A stretch of DNA of 64,000 bases from Jaminaea rosea (taxonomy: Eukaryota > Basidiomycota > Exobasidiomycetes > Microstromatales). Shown here piece after piece: positions 20,839 to 30,792 of this stretch. A program made the translations under genes and the position numbers. The notes beneath the pieces were generated by a model that was given only the letters and a program-made list of their open reading frames with translations, searched no databases and had not been told where the DNA came from. The stretch is from positions 744,001 through 808,000 of the forward strand of contig NW_020289977.1 of assembly GCF_003144245.1 (NCBI RefSeq). Reading direction: 5' to 3'. Each line of letters begins with the position of its first letter. Position 1 is the stretch's first letter.

Positions 20839-22384
20839 ATGTCTCTCCTTAGGAGCCCGGCCGCAAGACAATTATCACGATTACAGGTCTCTCATCGCTG
20901 CTTCTCCATCAAGGCACAAAGGGCGGCCAAGTACCTTTCTGACCAGTTGGGCGTACCTGTCTCGAGCTCATCAGCATCAACATCATCAAGTCCCCGTGAC
21001 GGTCTTGCCATCCTCCTCCACGCCGACAGACGAGCGCAGCGTGTCGGTCCTGATTCGACAACCTTTTTCGGCCCCACACTCGTTGCTGTTTCCACCTCAC
21101 GCCTCTCCAACACTCCATCAAACCAGCGATTCGGCGAAGGCGATCTAGGCTTGTTAGCCCTATCCCAAGCCCCTGGGTTCGGCGCGAAACAAGCCATACA
21201 AGGGCACAAAGGTGACATGCTGCAGCCGAGCTCTGTACTCTGTCTGCTGGAAAGGGAGGAAATCGATGACGCCCTCAAGAGCGAGAAGAGCAAGAAAGCA
21301 GTCGCGGAGATGTTGGTCAAGTTGTGGCAGGTCTTCAAGAGAGGGGAGGGAATCTGGTTTACATGCGTTGTGCACGAAGAAGCAGAGGGCGTTATCGATG
21401 TGTGAGATGCTCATCCCTGGAAAGAGAGCCTGGCCAATGGCTGATGTCTCGATCGCTCCGCAGCTCATCTCCCTACCTCGAGTTCGACGACTACGCAGTG
21501 CATCGCATGCCTGAAGACCTCCAAGAGTTGCACAAGGCTCAAGAGGAGGAGAGGGAACCCAATGTGACTTTACGAGCACCCTTCTGCGACACTTCGCTCG
21601 CTAGCTGACGCCCCGACGACCTGACGCATACCAGTCCGCACAGGCATCCGATGGCGGTCTCTTCTATATCAAATTGCACAACGGCGGGAACATCGGCTCC
21701 TTTGGGTATGGAGCGGGCAATGCCATGGCGACAATGGATGGGCTGGCGCTCGCAGGGGGCAAGGTGAGTGCGCTCAATGAAGCAGAGGACGGGAAAGCCG
21801 CTGAACATGACGAGGATGGCGATGACGCAACAGCCTGCCAACTTCTTGGACGGAGGCGGTGGCGCGAACCGCAAGAACTCCGAACTAGCTATCGAGACGC
21901 TCAATCGTGATCCTGATGTCAAAGCCATCTTCGTCAACAGTGAGCTCAATGCTCCATGCCATGGAGCGACCGCACTCTAACACCGCTCTCTTGCTCGTTG
22001 CAGCTTTCGGAGGCATCACGCAGACCGAGTGCGTAGAAGTGTGAGGGAGACGGCGTGCTTGCATTGGCTCACAACACAACCTCCCCTGCTCTCCTACAGC
22101 GTCGTTGCCGACGGCATAATAGACGCCATTCGGGCGAACGACATGAAGCAGCCCATCGTGGTACGGGTGATGGGTACTGGTGCTGACGAGGCGAAGAGAA
22201 AGGTGCGTCAGATCCTCACTATGGTGATGTTGCCCCCTGCATGACACTGACTTTGCGCTACTCTTCCGGCTTTGTCGCACAGCTTCGCGAGTCAGGCCTC
22301 AAGATCACCATCGAGGACGATTTCAAGGCCGCGGCGAGGTTGGCGGTCGAGCAGGCTGAGCAGGCGGAGAAGGGCGAGTTGTAG
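20839..22384 (+). CDS. Succinyl-CoA ligase beta-like protein, degenerate ATP-grasp
   Basis: Seven exons: 20839-21401, 21464-21563, 21635-21763, 21834-21939, 22004-22028, 22100-22202 and 22283-22384, all in frame, 375 residues (yeast Lsc2 is 427). Exon 3 could instead begin at 21644. Residues 1-30 look like a mitochondrial presequence (LLRSPAARQLSRLQ, RCFS). The C-terminal ligase domain is well kept: GNIGSFGYGAGNAMATMD, ANFLDGGGGA, VNTFGGITQTD, ADGIIDAI. The N-terminal half should be an ATP-grasp domain, but the glycine-rich VHAGGRGKAGGV loop is absent, and the Mg-binding EINPL ... DxK segment is replaced by CVVHEEAE ... DVSSPYLEFDD. It is therefore either a non-catalytic partner or an enzyme with altered nucleotide use. 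It probably pairs with the divergent alpha-like gene. Confidence 0.8.
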
Positions 22385-22525
22385 GTTGCGACGATACCAT
22401 GACGACTTTTTCAAAGTGCAAGGTTGTTCAAATCCCAAGTGTCATTGTTACGATACGAAGCGTTTGTCCGCTGCTGCACTGCTCTGCCTCCCAAGTACAC
22501 ATCATCCTCTTCGCTCGGGCTCCTC

Positions 22526-23700
22526 TCAGTCATGCCCCAGCTTACGCGTTACGGCCGGCCCATCCTTGCTCTTCCCGCTGCCTTCGCCGCGCTCCAACTG
22601 GCTCGGTGTAGGCTCATCCTCGCTACCCTCCTCTCGCAGCCTCTGCGCCTCTTCCCTCCTCTCCGCAGCCCTCTGCTCAGCAGCAGCAGCCTCCGCCTCG
22701 GCAGCAGCCACAGCGGCATCCTCGTGTGGCTGAATCGGCAGCGCAATGCGGCCCTCACGCTCCTCAGCACGCTGTCCATTGATATGACCCCAGGCCACGC
22801 TCGCAATGAGACCCGTCCCGATCAATGCAATGCTGAGGACGTGAGCAGCAAAGACCTCAGTGGGGCGATGCTCTGCCAGTCTGCGGTTGAACAAGAGGGC
22901 CAGCTGAAGGAAGATGGATGCTCCTCCCGTTGCGAGGTCCGTCGTCGCAAAGGTCCACAGCGACGCGGCCACACCTGTTGAGACGACGATGATGAATGTA
23001 GGCCAGATGGTCTGCTTCAAGTCGTGCGGGCTCTCTGCCAGACCGAAGAGGATAAATCCCTGTTGCCAGACGTCGATTTGCAAGAGGACGGCGAGGAAGA
23101 GGCGGATAGGCAGATGGACGAGGAGCCACTCGACGGGCCTACGCCAGGTGGGGCTGTACGAGCGAAGTACGCCGGTGACGAGGGTGCTTGCCAGGAGGAC
23201 TAGAAGGGCAGCCCCGAGAAAGGCCTCTCCCGCGATGAATGCTGGGCGGGTATTGACGACGAAGAGGGGAGCCCAGATTGCTACGCAGAGGTTGGCGAGG
23301 GGAAGGTACGGGCCCATGCCATTCGTAAGAAGGGCCTGCGTTATGGGTGGGAGGAGGGACGCGTCAGATGGATCCACACTGGACTTAAGCTGAGTGCTGC
23401 GTCGAGCCTGCTCACCTTTGTATGATCGCCAGAGGCCAGAGCCACGCTCAATGCAGTGCCCACCTGTAGCAGGAGGAGCAGCGCCCAATAGCCCAGCAGC
23501 CACGCATTGTTAGGCGCAAAGAAGGTCGGGTGCAGCCGTGCGACCGTGTCCAGTGAAGGCTTGAGCACGATCGTCGAGATGGAAAGCGAGGCGATGAGGA
23601 TGAGGAGCGAAATCGGGTGGAGCACCTGCAGCCGACCAAAGGCCTTGGCAGAGAAGCTGGGCACTTCATGTGCTTGGTCTTCGTGGTGTGAAGAAGGCAT
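22526..23700 (-). CDS. Multi-pass membrane protein of unknown function
   Basis: Two exons, 23416-23700 and 22526-23335, joined in phase 0 across an 80-bp intron (CTGAC branch, CGCAG acceptor), give 364 residues. About seven hydrophobic segments can be seen, among them LLILIASLSISTIVL, LLGYWALLLLLQVGTAL, FLGAALLVLLASTLVTGVL, TFIIVVSTGVAASLW and VLSIALIGTGLIASVAW. The tail from about residue 300 is an Ala/Glu/Arg-rich helix (AAVAAAEAEAAAAEQRAAER) and probably a cytosolic coiled coil. I do not recognise the family; small fungal DUF-type membrane proteins have this layout. It converges on the beta-ligase-like gene with a 141-bp spacer. Confidence 0.7.
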
Positions 23701-24087
23701 TGCGGGCTACCTACAGGGGGAGGAAGGAGGATGGATGGGAACAAGGGATGCACAGCGAGGGATGGGGTGGATGGGTGGATGGATGAGAAAGGCAAGAGGA
23801 GGACGCGCTGAGCCACTTCGAGGCGCCAAGCGGGGCGGCCTGTGCTCCACCTTGACGTCAGTCCAGGCTAAAGTGTGCATACCAGGGTCTAGCCCGCCAG
23901 GTCGCGTTGGCCAACCTTGAAATGAAATTCGCGAGCAGACGCCCTTCTCACTCCCTCACATCCCAATGACGCCAAAGCCAGTCGCCGCTTTGAAACATTG
24001 CTCCAGGTGACAACTCCCTCTCATGCGACCGAGGGGATGGCAAAGGCGAAGAAATCGGTGAGAGAACCAGAGATCGCAAAAAAAGCG
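23701..24087. other. Intergenic region before tRNA-Lys
   Basis: The promoter of the membrane-protein gene (minus strand) and the 3' flank of the tRNA. A run of seven A on the plus strand at 24078-24084 is the tRNA's T7 terminator when read on the minus strand. Otherwise nothing is visible. Confidence 0.5.
24078..24084 (-). terminator. RNA polymerase III T-run after tRNA-Lys
   Basis: Seven T residues on the transcribed (minus) sense start four bases past the tRNA 3' end. This is the standard polymerase III stop signal. Confidence 0.8.
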
Positions 24088-24197
24088 CTCCCAACGAGGG
24101 GCTCGAACCCTCGACATTCAGATTTAAATCGTTCCTGTTTCGCAGGAAGACTCTCGTAAATAAGAGTCTGACGCTCTACCAACTGAGCTAGCCGGGA
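24088..24197 (-). tRNA. tRNA-Lys(CUU) with a 37-nt intron
   Basis: The minus strand folds as a full cloverleaf. The acceptor stem is TCCCGGC with GTTGGGA and discriminator G. The D arm is GCTC-AGTTGGTA-GAGC, the anticodon stem TCAGA/TCTGA, and the T arm GAGGG-TTCGAGC-CCCTC. The anticodon loop CTCTTA|A reads CTT, giving lysine. A 37-nt intron (24124-24160) sits at the canonical place, one base 3' of the anticodon. The mature tRNA is 73 nt before CCA addition. GGTTCGAGCC (B box) and TAGCTCAGTTGG (A box) serve as internal promoters. Confidence 0.95.
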
Positions 24198-24392
24198 TGA
24201 AGCGATGATATGAGGCGGAGGCTGAAACAAACGCAATATAATCCCAACAATACAGCTTCCCGGCGCGTGGTCGTTTCCGCCGCTGCCTATTGCTCCTTCG
24301 TCACCGCCGGTACCATCCTCACTTTCGCAAAGCTTGTCTAGAATTACAATCATGCTCGTATACAGGAAAGACCAAAGCATCGCATCTCAACA

Positions 24393-27300
24393 TCACATCC
24401 CACCACTACCGCTCAGTGTGCTAGTGGTCCTGCTCCTAGCCCCCATTCCAGGCTGGGGCGTCGTGGCTCCGCTACCATCTACGCTTAAACTCGATGAGAC
24501 CGTACGCGCATGCCCGTGAGGGTGATGAGGCGGCAAGCCAGGGGAAGAGCTCGTTCTCACCCGCTTGGCATCCATAGCTAGGAGATTGATCGACGAAGAG
24601 GGAGGCGATCGCGCTTGCTGCGACCAACGACGCGAGGCGTAATCATCTCTGATGCCCGCGGGACCGTTGGAAGAGACGATGCCGCCGCTATTGGAGTTGC
24701 TGCGGGTCGAGGACAGGCTTGCTCGTGGTGAGGGATTGCTCCGACTCGAAGCATGGCTGCTGCTGCTGATGCCACCGTTGACCGAGTTGTTGCCCAGAAA
24801 GGAGCGAGGTCGCGGTCGCTGCGGTGTGGTTGGAGAGGAAGATGAGCTCATCGACGCGCCTCCCATTGATGCGGACCCGCTCGCTGAGCTTGCAAAAGAC
24901 GGCTGTCGCTTATTGACGACTTTCTGCCACCCTCCAGCGCCAGATTCGGTGCTCCTATCACCTTCATGCCCCTCGTCATCTTCATCACCGCTGCTGGCAT
25001 CTGAGTCCGGGCTCTGACTCAATGCCCTTCTGCGGGGGAAGCGCACCTCCATGGCAGTCGCTGAGCGCGGTCGCTGAAGAAGGGCGCCCGCCCTGGCATG
25101 AGGTGGGGAGAGGAGGACATCTGCACGACTAGGAGCGCCGGCAAGAAGACGCGATGATACCTTCCCTGGCGTGATCGGCTCGCGCTCTCTCAGTACCGGC
25201 GGCGGCGAAGATGAAGCCGAGAGCGGGCGCCCCGGCACATTGATACGATGTGCTGCGCTGCGGAGCTTCTGGGCTTCGAGGGCGTCGATAGTGTGTGTGG
25301 GACCCATATCCGTCGAAGCGGCATCTAGGGTGAAGCCCTCCCCTATGCCTCCGTCTTCGCTGTCATGGTCCTCAAACGCCGTCTCCAGACCTTCATCGCC
25401 CGTCTCATCATGCAGCGAGGCGCTGAGGTTCTCGTCATCCTCGCCTTCGCCTGCATCGCACGCCGGCGTCTGCGATCGCGGCCCCCGAGGAGAATTGAAT
25501 CCGAGATAGGAGCGCAGCTCGGCGGGGGACATCTCTGCAAAATCGCCCGTAGGAATGGGTGCGGCGGCGGCGGCTGTTGCTGCTGTGGAGGACACCGGCA
25601 ACTTGACCTCAGGCTCAGCCGTCGTGTCGCGCGACTGTCGCTGCAATGAAGCCGGGACTTGCTCCTCTGTCGGAGTCTCCTGGCTGCTCTCCGATTCGTG
25701 CTTTGACGGCAGAGCGCCGGGCAGAGGCTGCGGGCTCTGTGCTCCACTCAAGAGCGTAGGCGTGCCCGCCCTACTGTTATCCTCCTGCCCGCCTCTTGAC
25801 CCACCGCTCGGTGTGGAGCCCCTCCCGCTCATTAATGACCGCAAAGATCGAGGCTGTGAAGCACTGGTGGCCAAGCGTCCCATCTGGGCATGTAGCGACC
25901 CCGGCCCTGACGCAGGACCGCGCGTTGTAGCCATGAACCCGAACAGGCCAAGCACGAGCAGTAGCTGGACCACGCCCAACCTCCTCTCGAACCTGATCTC
26001 AGAGGCAAGCTCTGTGACCTGAGTCAACAACTCCCGTCGTTCGGCCTCAATCTGCTGCTTGTGCACATCGAACTCAAATATGGCTCGCTGTAGATCCACC
26101 TGCTGCCTGCGCTTCAAGGCTTCTATCTGACGCCAGTTGGAAGAGTTGAGCGCACGAAGCATATCGCCGAGACGATGCTCCTGCCGCTTCTCCATGGTAC
26201 GGAAGACCTCGCGGAGCATCTGCCCGCTGTGCTCTATGTACTGGAGGGAGAGTGTGGCGTTCGCCTCAAGGGCATTGAGACGTTTCGTGATTGTGCGGTA
26301 GATCGACTCGCTGCCGCTTCCAGAGTTGCCGCCGTTGCCATTGCCTGCAGTACCGCGAGCTTGCTGATCGCCGTTGCGCCCGCCGCCTGATTGTTGCGGC
26401 TGCTGGCTGTTGGTGGCGGAGCTATTCGAAGACGATGCGCTGCTTGCAGGTTTGGCGCTGCTTGATGCAGGTTGCGCGTGCCCTGATCGCGGCTTGAAGC
26501 AGACGGCTGGGATCATCGCTTCGCGCTCGAGGTCGGACAACCTCGATAGCCCAATAGGACAGGTGCGAGTCTCCTCGGCCCCACGATGCACGGGCCTGAG
26601 AGTCGATGACGGCGAAGCAGCAGTTGACGTGGCCGAAGAGCCTTCGGAATACGCTGCCTGAGAGGTCGGTACGTGGGTGGTGGCAGCGGCAGGGGAAGGA
26701 GTTCTGTCTGCCTCACTCGTAGGCGATTGCGTGTGAAATGTCGGCGAGCCGGATGGTGAGCGTGAGGACGAAGAGCCTGCCTCATGCTGCTGAGAGAGAG
26801 TCGAAGAAGCCTGGTGCTGAGATCGCTCTGGTAGATGAGGCGATGCTGGCACCGATTCGAAGCTGAACGAGTGTCCATCGCCGCCCCTCCCCGGTACGAA
26901 CGGGGCCTTCTGAGGCCATACCGCATCCCAAGCCCCATCATCTGCAGCGGCCCTCATCTCCTCTGGCAGCTCAAACGTCGGCTCACGTCCCTCTTCAACG
27001 CTCAGCTCCTCGTCATCCTCCTCCAGCTCCTCCCCGTCACCAATCGTCAACCGCTCACTCGCCTCGAGCGCCTTGCGATCCTTCTCCTCTTCGCGTCTGA
27101 AATGATCCAGCTGTGTCAACCCGTAGACCCGCAGCAGGCTCAGCGGGCAGTAGTATTCGTTCCCGTAGTACTCCATAAAGTCGATTCGCACATATCGGAA
27201 GAAGCCAGTCGAGGGGCTGGTGATATTGAAGACCTGTGGTCCACGGGCGTTACGGGCTCGGAAGACGCCCAGCTCTCTCCACTCTTCGTCCCCCTTTTGC

Positions 27301-28949
27301 CCCCCACTCTTCAAAGCGGGAGCAACGCTCACTTTGAAGCGCTTGAACATGCGAGAGAAGAACTCGTGGTTCGCAAGGACAACGGTATCGATACTGATCT
27401 CGTCGCAGAGCTCTACGACGACGAATACTCCACCGCTGCCGTCTTTGTTGGGCTTTGCGCCAGGGCAGGGGGAGAGCATGTAGCGATCTTTCTTCTCATT
27501 GAGGATGGCAGACGCGAACTTTGCCGCAGGGTTCGTCCGATGTATCACCGCAGCGCAGTCCATTGAGGCAAAATTCCAGCGATGACGGAGGGTCTTGAGG
27601 GAGGTTGATGGATCTTTTTGCGCTGGGACTGAGCCGGGGGCAGGGTCTGCGCCGACTGCTATGGGAGGGACCTCCTGCCCCGATGAGGCATCGCTGGCGC
27701 TGGTCGACGTCTGAGTTGGCGCAGAAGATTGCGATTGACTGGGGGACAGCGCCTCATCGAAGCTCGACGCATGCGTTGGGCGAAAGCTGCTGAGGGGTGA
27801 ATGTTGCTCCGCTGACGTCGTGATCTGCGAGTTCTCGCCTGGACTGGCCGACTGTGCTGCCGAGGAAGGAGCTGATGACGACGCCGCGCTCGAAGTGGAC
27901 TGGGCTAGACCGCTAGCCGCATTGTTCACATGCGAGGTGCCTGCCGATGACGAGGTATCGACCGTCTCCTTGGGCACCGTCGAGTCGCTTGCAGGCTGCG
28001 ACTGCTGCGCCGCAGCTTGTTTTGCCTGCTTCTTCTTCTGCTTGTTCTCCGCTCTCTTCTCAGCTTCAGCCCTCGCCTTCTCTGCTTGATGACGCTGGCG
28101 CCATTCCTCAAAGCTGAGCCAGTCGTCTGCGGATTCGCCTCCGATGGAAGCTGTCCAGGCATCGTAAGCTTGCGCAGGGTCCACAGGTGCGCCTTGGCCG
28201 TCGCTCGCCTGAGACTGATTAGACGCCGATGAGCCTGAACCGCGCAATTTGTTGGATTCTTCCGGTGCTACGAGTGGCATTGGTTCTGGAGGAGGGGCTT
28301 CCCATTCGAGCCTGCCATCACGCTGCCTCCAGTATCCCTCGGCCTCTTGTCCGACGGGCGGCCAGGATGCTTCATCGTCTGCCAGCTGAATCTGAGCCTT
28401 TGCCTCCCCGTCGCCGATGCTGAGCGCTGGTGAATGTCGCACGGCTTCCTGATCTACAGCTGCTGTTTCGCCATCTGCGGCAGGGGGCGCAACCTCGACG
28501 TAGCCTGCGACTGAAAAGAGCTTGAACCCTCCCTCTGACCCTGCCTTTGGGACAGGGCAAAGGACAAGCTCACTCCGCAGTCTACTCTTTCTCGCTTTGG
28601 CCGAGCCCAGCAAAGAGTACATGACATCCGCCGACCACGGATTGACTGAGCTCTTGCCGATGAGATCGCTCGTCCGATAGCAGCCATGGGGAAGGGAGAC
28701 TGGGTGACCTTGATAGACTGCAGAGAGGAGCTCGTGTGAGCTGGGAGTGGCTAGCTGAGCTGCTAATGGCGCGCTGCCTCGGTTTGTGGAAGGCACAGCG
28801 GGTTTCGCTGGAGGTAATTGTTCTTCTGGCTCAAAGATGCCTGGATCGGAGATTGCGGCGGCTGGTAGCGTGGCGAGTGCCAGGAAGATGGCAGCGAGGA
28901 GCCAAGGGACCATCGTGCTGAGTGTCGTCCGCCGTGAGAGTGACGACAT
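24393..28949 (-). CDS. SUN-domain ER membrane protein, Slp1/SUCO type
   Basis: A single exon of 1518 residues from the ATG at 28949. Residues 14-34 (VPWLLAAIFLALATLPAAA) are a signal peptide. A SUN domain lies at about 450-615 (VVVELCDEISIDTVVLANHE, FRYVRIDFMEYYGNEYYCP, LLRVYGLTQ). A coiled coil spans about 880-985 and is followed by a transmembrane helix (VVQLLLVLGLFGFMATT). A Ser/Pro-rich cytosolic tail of about 500 residues ends the protein. This order matches yeast Slp1 and animal SUCO. Slp1 acts with Emp65 to protect folding membrane proteins in the ER, so a similar ER role is inferred. The frame is open further upstream (ATGs at 29090 and 29093), but 28949 gives the cleanest signal peptide. 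Length beyond relatives comes from disordered sequence. Confidence 0.88.
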   Translation of the reverse strand: MSSLSRRTTLSTMVPWLLAAIFLALATLPAAAISDPGIFEPEEQLPPAKPAVPSTNRGSAPLAAQLATPSSHELLSAVYQGHPVSLPHGCYRTSDLIGKSSVNPWSADVMYSLLGSAKARKSRLRSELVLCPVPKAGSEGGFKLFSVAGYVEVAPPAADGETAAVDQEAVRHSPALSIGDGEAKAQIQLADDEASWPPVGQEAEGYWRQRDGRLEWEAPPPEPMPLVAPEESNKLRGSGSSASNQSQASDGQGAPVDPAQAYDAWTASIGGESADDWLSFEEWRQRHQAEKARAEAEKRAENKQKKKQAKQAAAQQSQPASDSTVPKETVDTSSSAGTSHVNNAASGLAQSTSSAASSSAPSSAAQSASPGENSQITTSAEQHSPLSSFRPTHASSFDEALSPSQSQSSAPTQTSTSASDASSGQEVPPIAVGADPAPGSVPAQKDPSTSLKTLRHRWNFASMDCAAVIHRTNPAAKFASAILNEKKDRYMLSPCPGAKPNKDGSGGVFVVVELCDEISIDTVVLANHEFFSRMFKRFKVSVAPALKSGGQKGDEEWRELGVFRARNARGPQVFNITSPSTGFFRYVRIDFMEYYGNEYYCPLSLLRVYGLTQLDHFRREEEKDRKALEASERLTIGDGEELEEDDEELSVEEGREPTFELPEEMRAAADDGAWDAVWPQKAPFVPGRGGDGHSFSFESVPASPHLPERSQHQASSTLSQQHEAGSSSSRSPSGSPTFHTQSPTSEADRTPSPAAATTHVPTSQAAYSEGSSATSTAASPSSTLRPVHRGAEETRTCPIGLSRLSDLEREAMIPAVCFKPRSGHAQPASSSAKPASSASSSNSSATNSQQPQQSGGGRNGDQQARGTAGNGNGGNSGSGSESIYRTITKRLNALEANATLSLQYIEHSGQMLREVFRTMEKRQEHRLGDMLRALNSSNWRQIEALKRRQQVDLQRAIFEFDVHKQQIEAERRELLTQVTELASEIRFERRLGVVQLLLVLGLFGFMATTRGPASGPGSLHAQMGRLATSASQPRSLRSLMSGRGSTPSGGSRGGQEDNSRAGTPTLLSGAQSPQPLPGALPSKHESESSQETPTEEQVPASLQRQSRDTTAEPEVKLPVSSTAATAAAAAPIPTGDFAEMSPAELRSYLGFNSPRGPRSQTPACDAGEGEDDENLSASLHDETGDEGLETAFEDHDSEDGGIGEGFTLDAASTDMGPTHTIDALEAQKLRSAAHRINVPGRPLSASSSPPPVLREREPITPGKVSSRLLAGAPSRADVLLSPPHARAGALLQRPRSATAMEVRFPRRRALSQSPDSDASSGDEDDEGHEGDRSTESGAGGWQKVVNKRQPSFASSASGSASMGGASMSSSSSPTTPQRPRPRSFLGNNSVNGGISSSSHASSRSNPSPRASLSSTRSNSNSGGIVSSNGPAGIRDDYASRRWSQQARSPPSSSINLLAMDAKRVRTSSSPGLPPHHPHGHARTVSSSLSVDGSGATTPQPGMGARSRTTSTLSGSGGM

Positions 28950-29395
28950 ACTGAGGGAGCTTTGAGGTGCACGCCTTCGTCGCCGCGCTAGATGATGAAG
29001 AGGTGGAGCGCTTGACGACGACGACGGCATACAGTCATCCCACGAAGCAGCGTGCGCCTTGTCAAGAGTTGAGGGTCGAGGGTTGTGCATCATTGCTACC
29101 CATGCAAAGGGCACGGAGGAGACCCTGCCTTGAAAGTAGGATAGATGTGAGGAAGAGGAGGCACGGGAGAAGGGTGCAAAGGGCGCGAAGTCAAGATTGC
29201 CATTTGCTCTTGTGATTTGACCCTCCACGAATGCATCGAGGGGCGCCAAATCGTCTGAGACGCGGCTCGAGATGGATGAGACTTGGTCTGCCCGCCCGCT
29301 TCGTCGTCTCCGTCCCGTCGGCGGCGCTTGGCCCTCCATCCACATCTCAACTTGTCGACTTCCCACCGCATCATTCGCATCGCCACTCAGCAACC
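28950..29395. promoter_or_regulatory. Divergent promoter, SUN-domain gene / CWC15
   Basis: About 446 bp lie between the chosen start codons. If translation of the SUN protein begins at 29090 or 29093 the shared region shrinks to about 300 bp. No factor site was recognised. Confidence 0.4.
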
Positions 29396-30467
29396 ATGTC
29401 GACAGCACATCGCCCCACATGGGACCCAGCGAGGGGCAAAAATGACACCAAGCATGCGTCCAAAGTAGTCTCTACCCGCGATGTGCCCGCGCACACCAAA
29501 CTCAAGTACCGCCAAGATGGGGAAGGGCAAGCAGCCATCTCCAGCACAGACTTTGGCGAGGAGACAAGGGAGGCATTGAAGGCTAGACTGGCTAGGGCAG
29601 AGAGGGATGCGAGGAATAAGAAGAGGAAGGCCGAAGGGCTGGAGCCGGAGCCAGAGACGGAGCCTGAGGAGGGGCATGAGGACGACGTCGACGAGGAGAG
29701 CGCATTCAAGAAGCCGAGGTTGCCCGAGAGGATAGCTGGCGCGGCTGCTGGTGACGGCGACGCTGAGGATGACGAGGGAGAGGACGATGAAGACAATGAG
29801 GATGGCGACGACGACGAAGATGATGAGGAGATCGAAGCAAGAGCTCGCGCGATCCTCAAGGAGCAAGGCCTAGAGTGAGTACTCAGCTACGTGAGATAGC
29901 ACACCCGGGACTCTGAGCTGACCTTTGCCTTCACCATCTCCTTCTCGCAGCGGAGGCGAAGAGGAAGACGAAGACGACGAAGACGAAGACGAAGACGATG
30001 ACGATGACGAAGACGAGACTGCCCAACTGATGCGCGAGCTCGAGAAGATCAAGGCAGAGAAGGCGGCCGCTGCTGCAAAGAAGGCAGAAGAGGAGGAGCG
30101 TGAGCGCGAGAAGCGTGAGGAGGAGATTGCGTTGGGCAACCCACTCCTCAACGGCAATCGTGACGAGCGAGGAGCTGGCAGCTCGGCGCGCGGCCGTTCC
30201 CCCTCTGCAATGAGCGTATCCACCGAAGCCACAGGACAGCCATCCTTTGGCGTCAAGAGGAGGTGGGACGACGATGTCATCTTCAAAAATCAGGCGGCAG
30301 GCGCCAAGCAAGACAAGAGCGATTTCATCAATGATATGACGAGGAGCGATTTCCACAAGGAGTTCATGCGGGTGAGTGAGAAAGCTCCAACAGTGGGCCC
30401 TTGTTTGGGGACGGTGACGGCTGAACTCTATACACCTCCTTTCCCCGAACAGCGCTACATCAAGTGA
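29396..30467 (+). CDS. CWC15: Pre-mRNA splicing factor Cwc15/Cwf15
   Basis: Three exons, 29396-29874, 29951-30371 and 30453-30467, give 304 residues. Cwc15 belongs to the Prp19-associated complex of the active spliceosome in the nucleus. The N-terminus ([14 protein letters not shown]) and the C-terminus ([14 protein letters not shown], then [20 protein letters not shown]) are the two conserved blocks of the family. They are separated by highly acidic runs encoded by GAA/GAC/GAT repeats. The last exon encodes only RYIK and the stop, so the gene can only be read correctly with both introns removed. It is divergent from the SUN-domain gene. Confidence 0.94.
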
Positions 30468-30792
30468 TCCATCTTTCTGTGCTTCCGAATCGACTACCTG
30501 TACTTCTATTCTCTCAGCCATACATGACCATGACTAGATCCCTGCTGAGCACAACCTCTTATCCGTGCCCGAAGTCGGCCCGACCTTGCTGCATCCGAGT
30601 CCAACAGTCGCCTCTTTGAGTTGAGCTCAACTCAATCTGCCGACGCAGCCTTGCCGAAGGGCTACGCCCTCTTGGCGGCCATTAAATGACGCACCTGCGG
30701 TGGCTACCTCTTCTCAATCCTTCCTGTTAACCTCAATTCTTTCTTTCTCTTCTGCATCACCTCTTTGGCGGTGATCAGCAAGGACAGTAGTC
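30468..30792. other. CWC15 3' flank and mannosyltransferase promoter
   Basis: A 325-bp tandem intergenic stretch that becomes CT-rich (CTTTCTTTCTCTTCT) shortly before the next ATG. No further feature was seen. Confidence 0.45.

Noticed and set aside
28950-29420. N-terminal extension of the SUN protein to 29420
   Set aside because: It would overlap the start of CWC15 and put about 157 disordered residues before a clear signal peptide at 28949.
29960-30035. GAA/GAC repeat as a possible microsatellite locus
   Set aside because: It lies in frame in CWC15 and encodes the acidic run expected between the two conserved blocks of this family.
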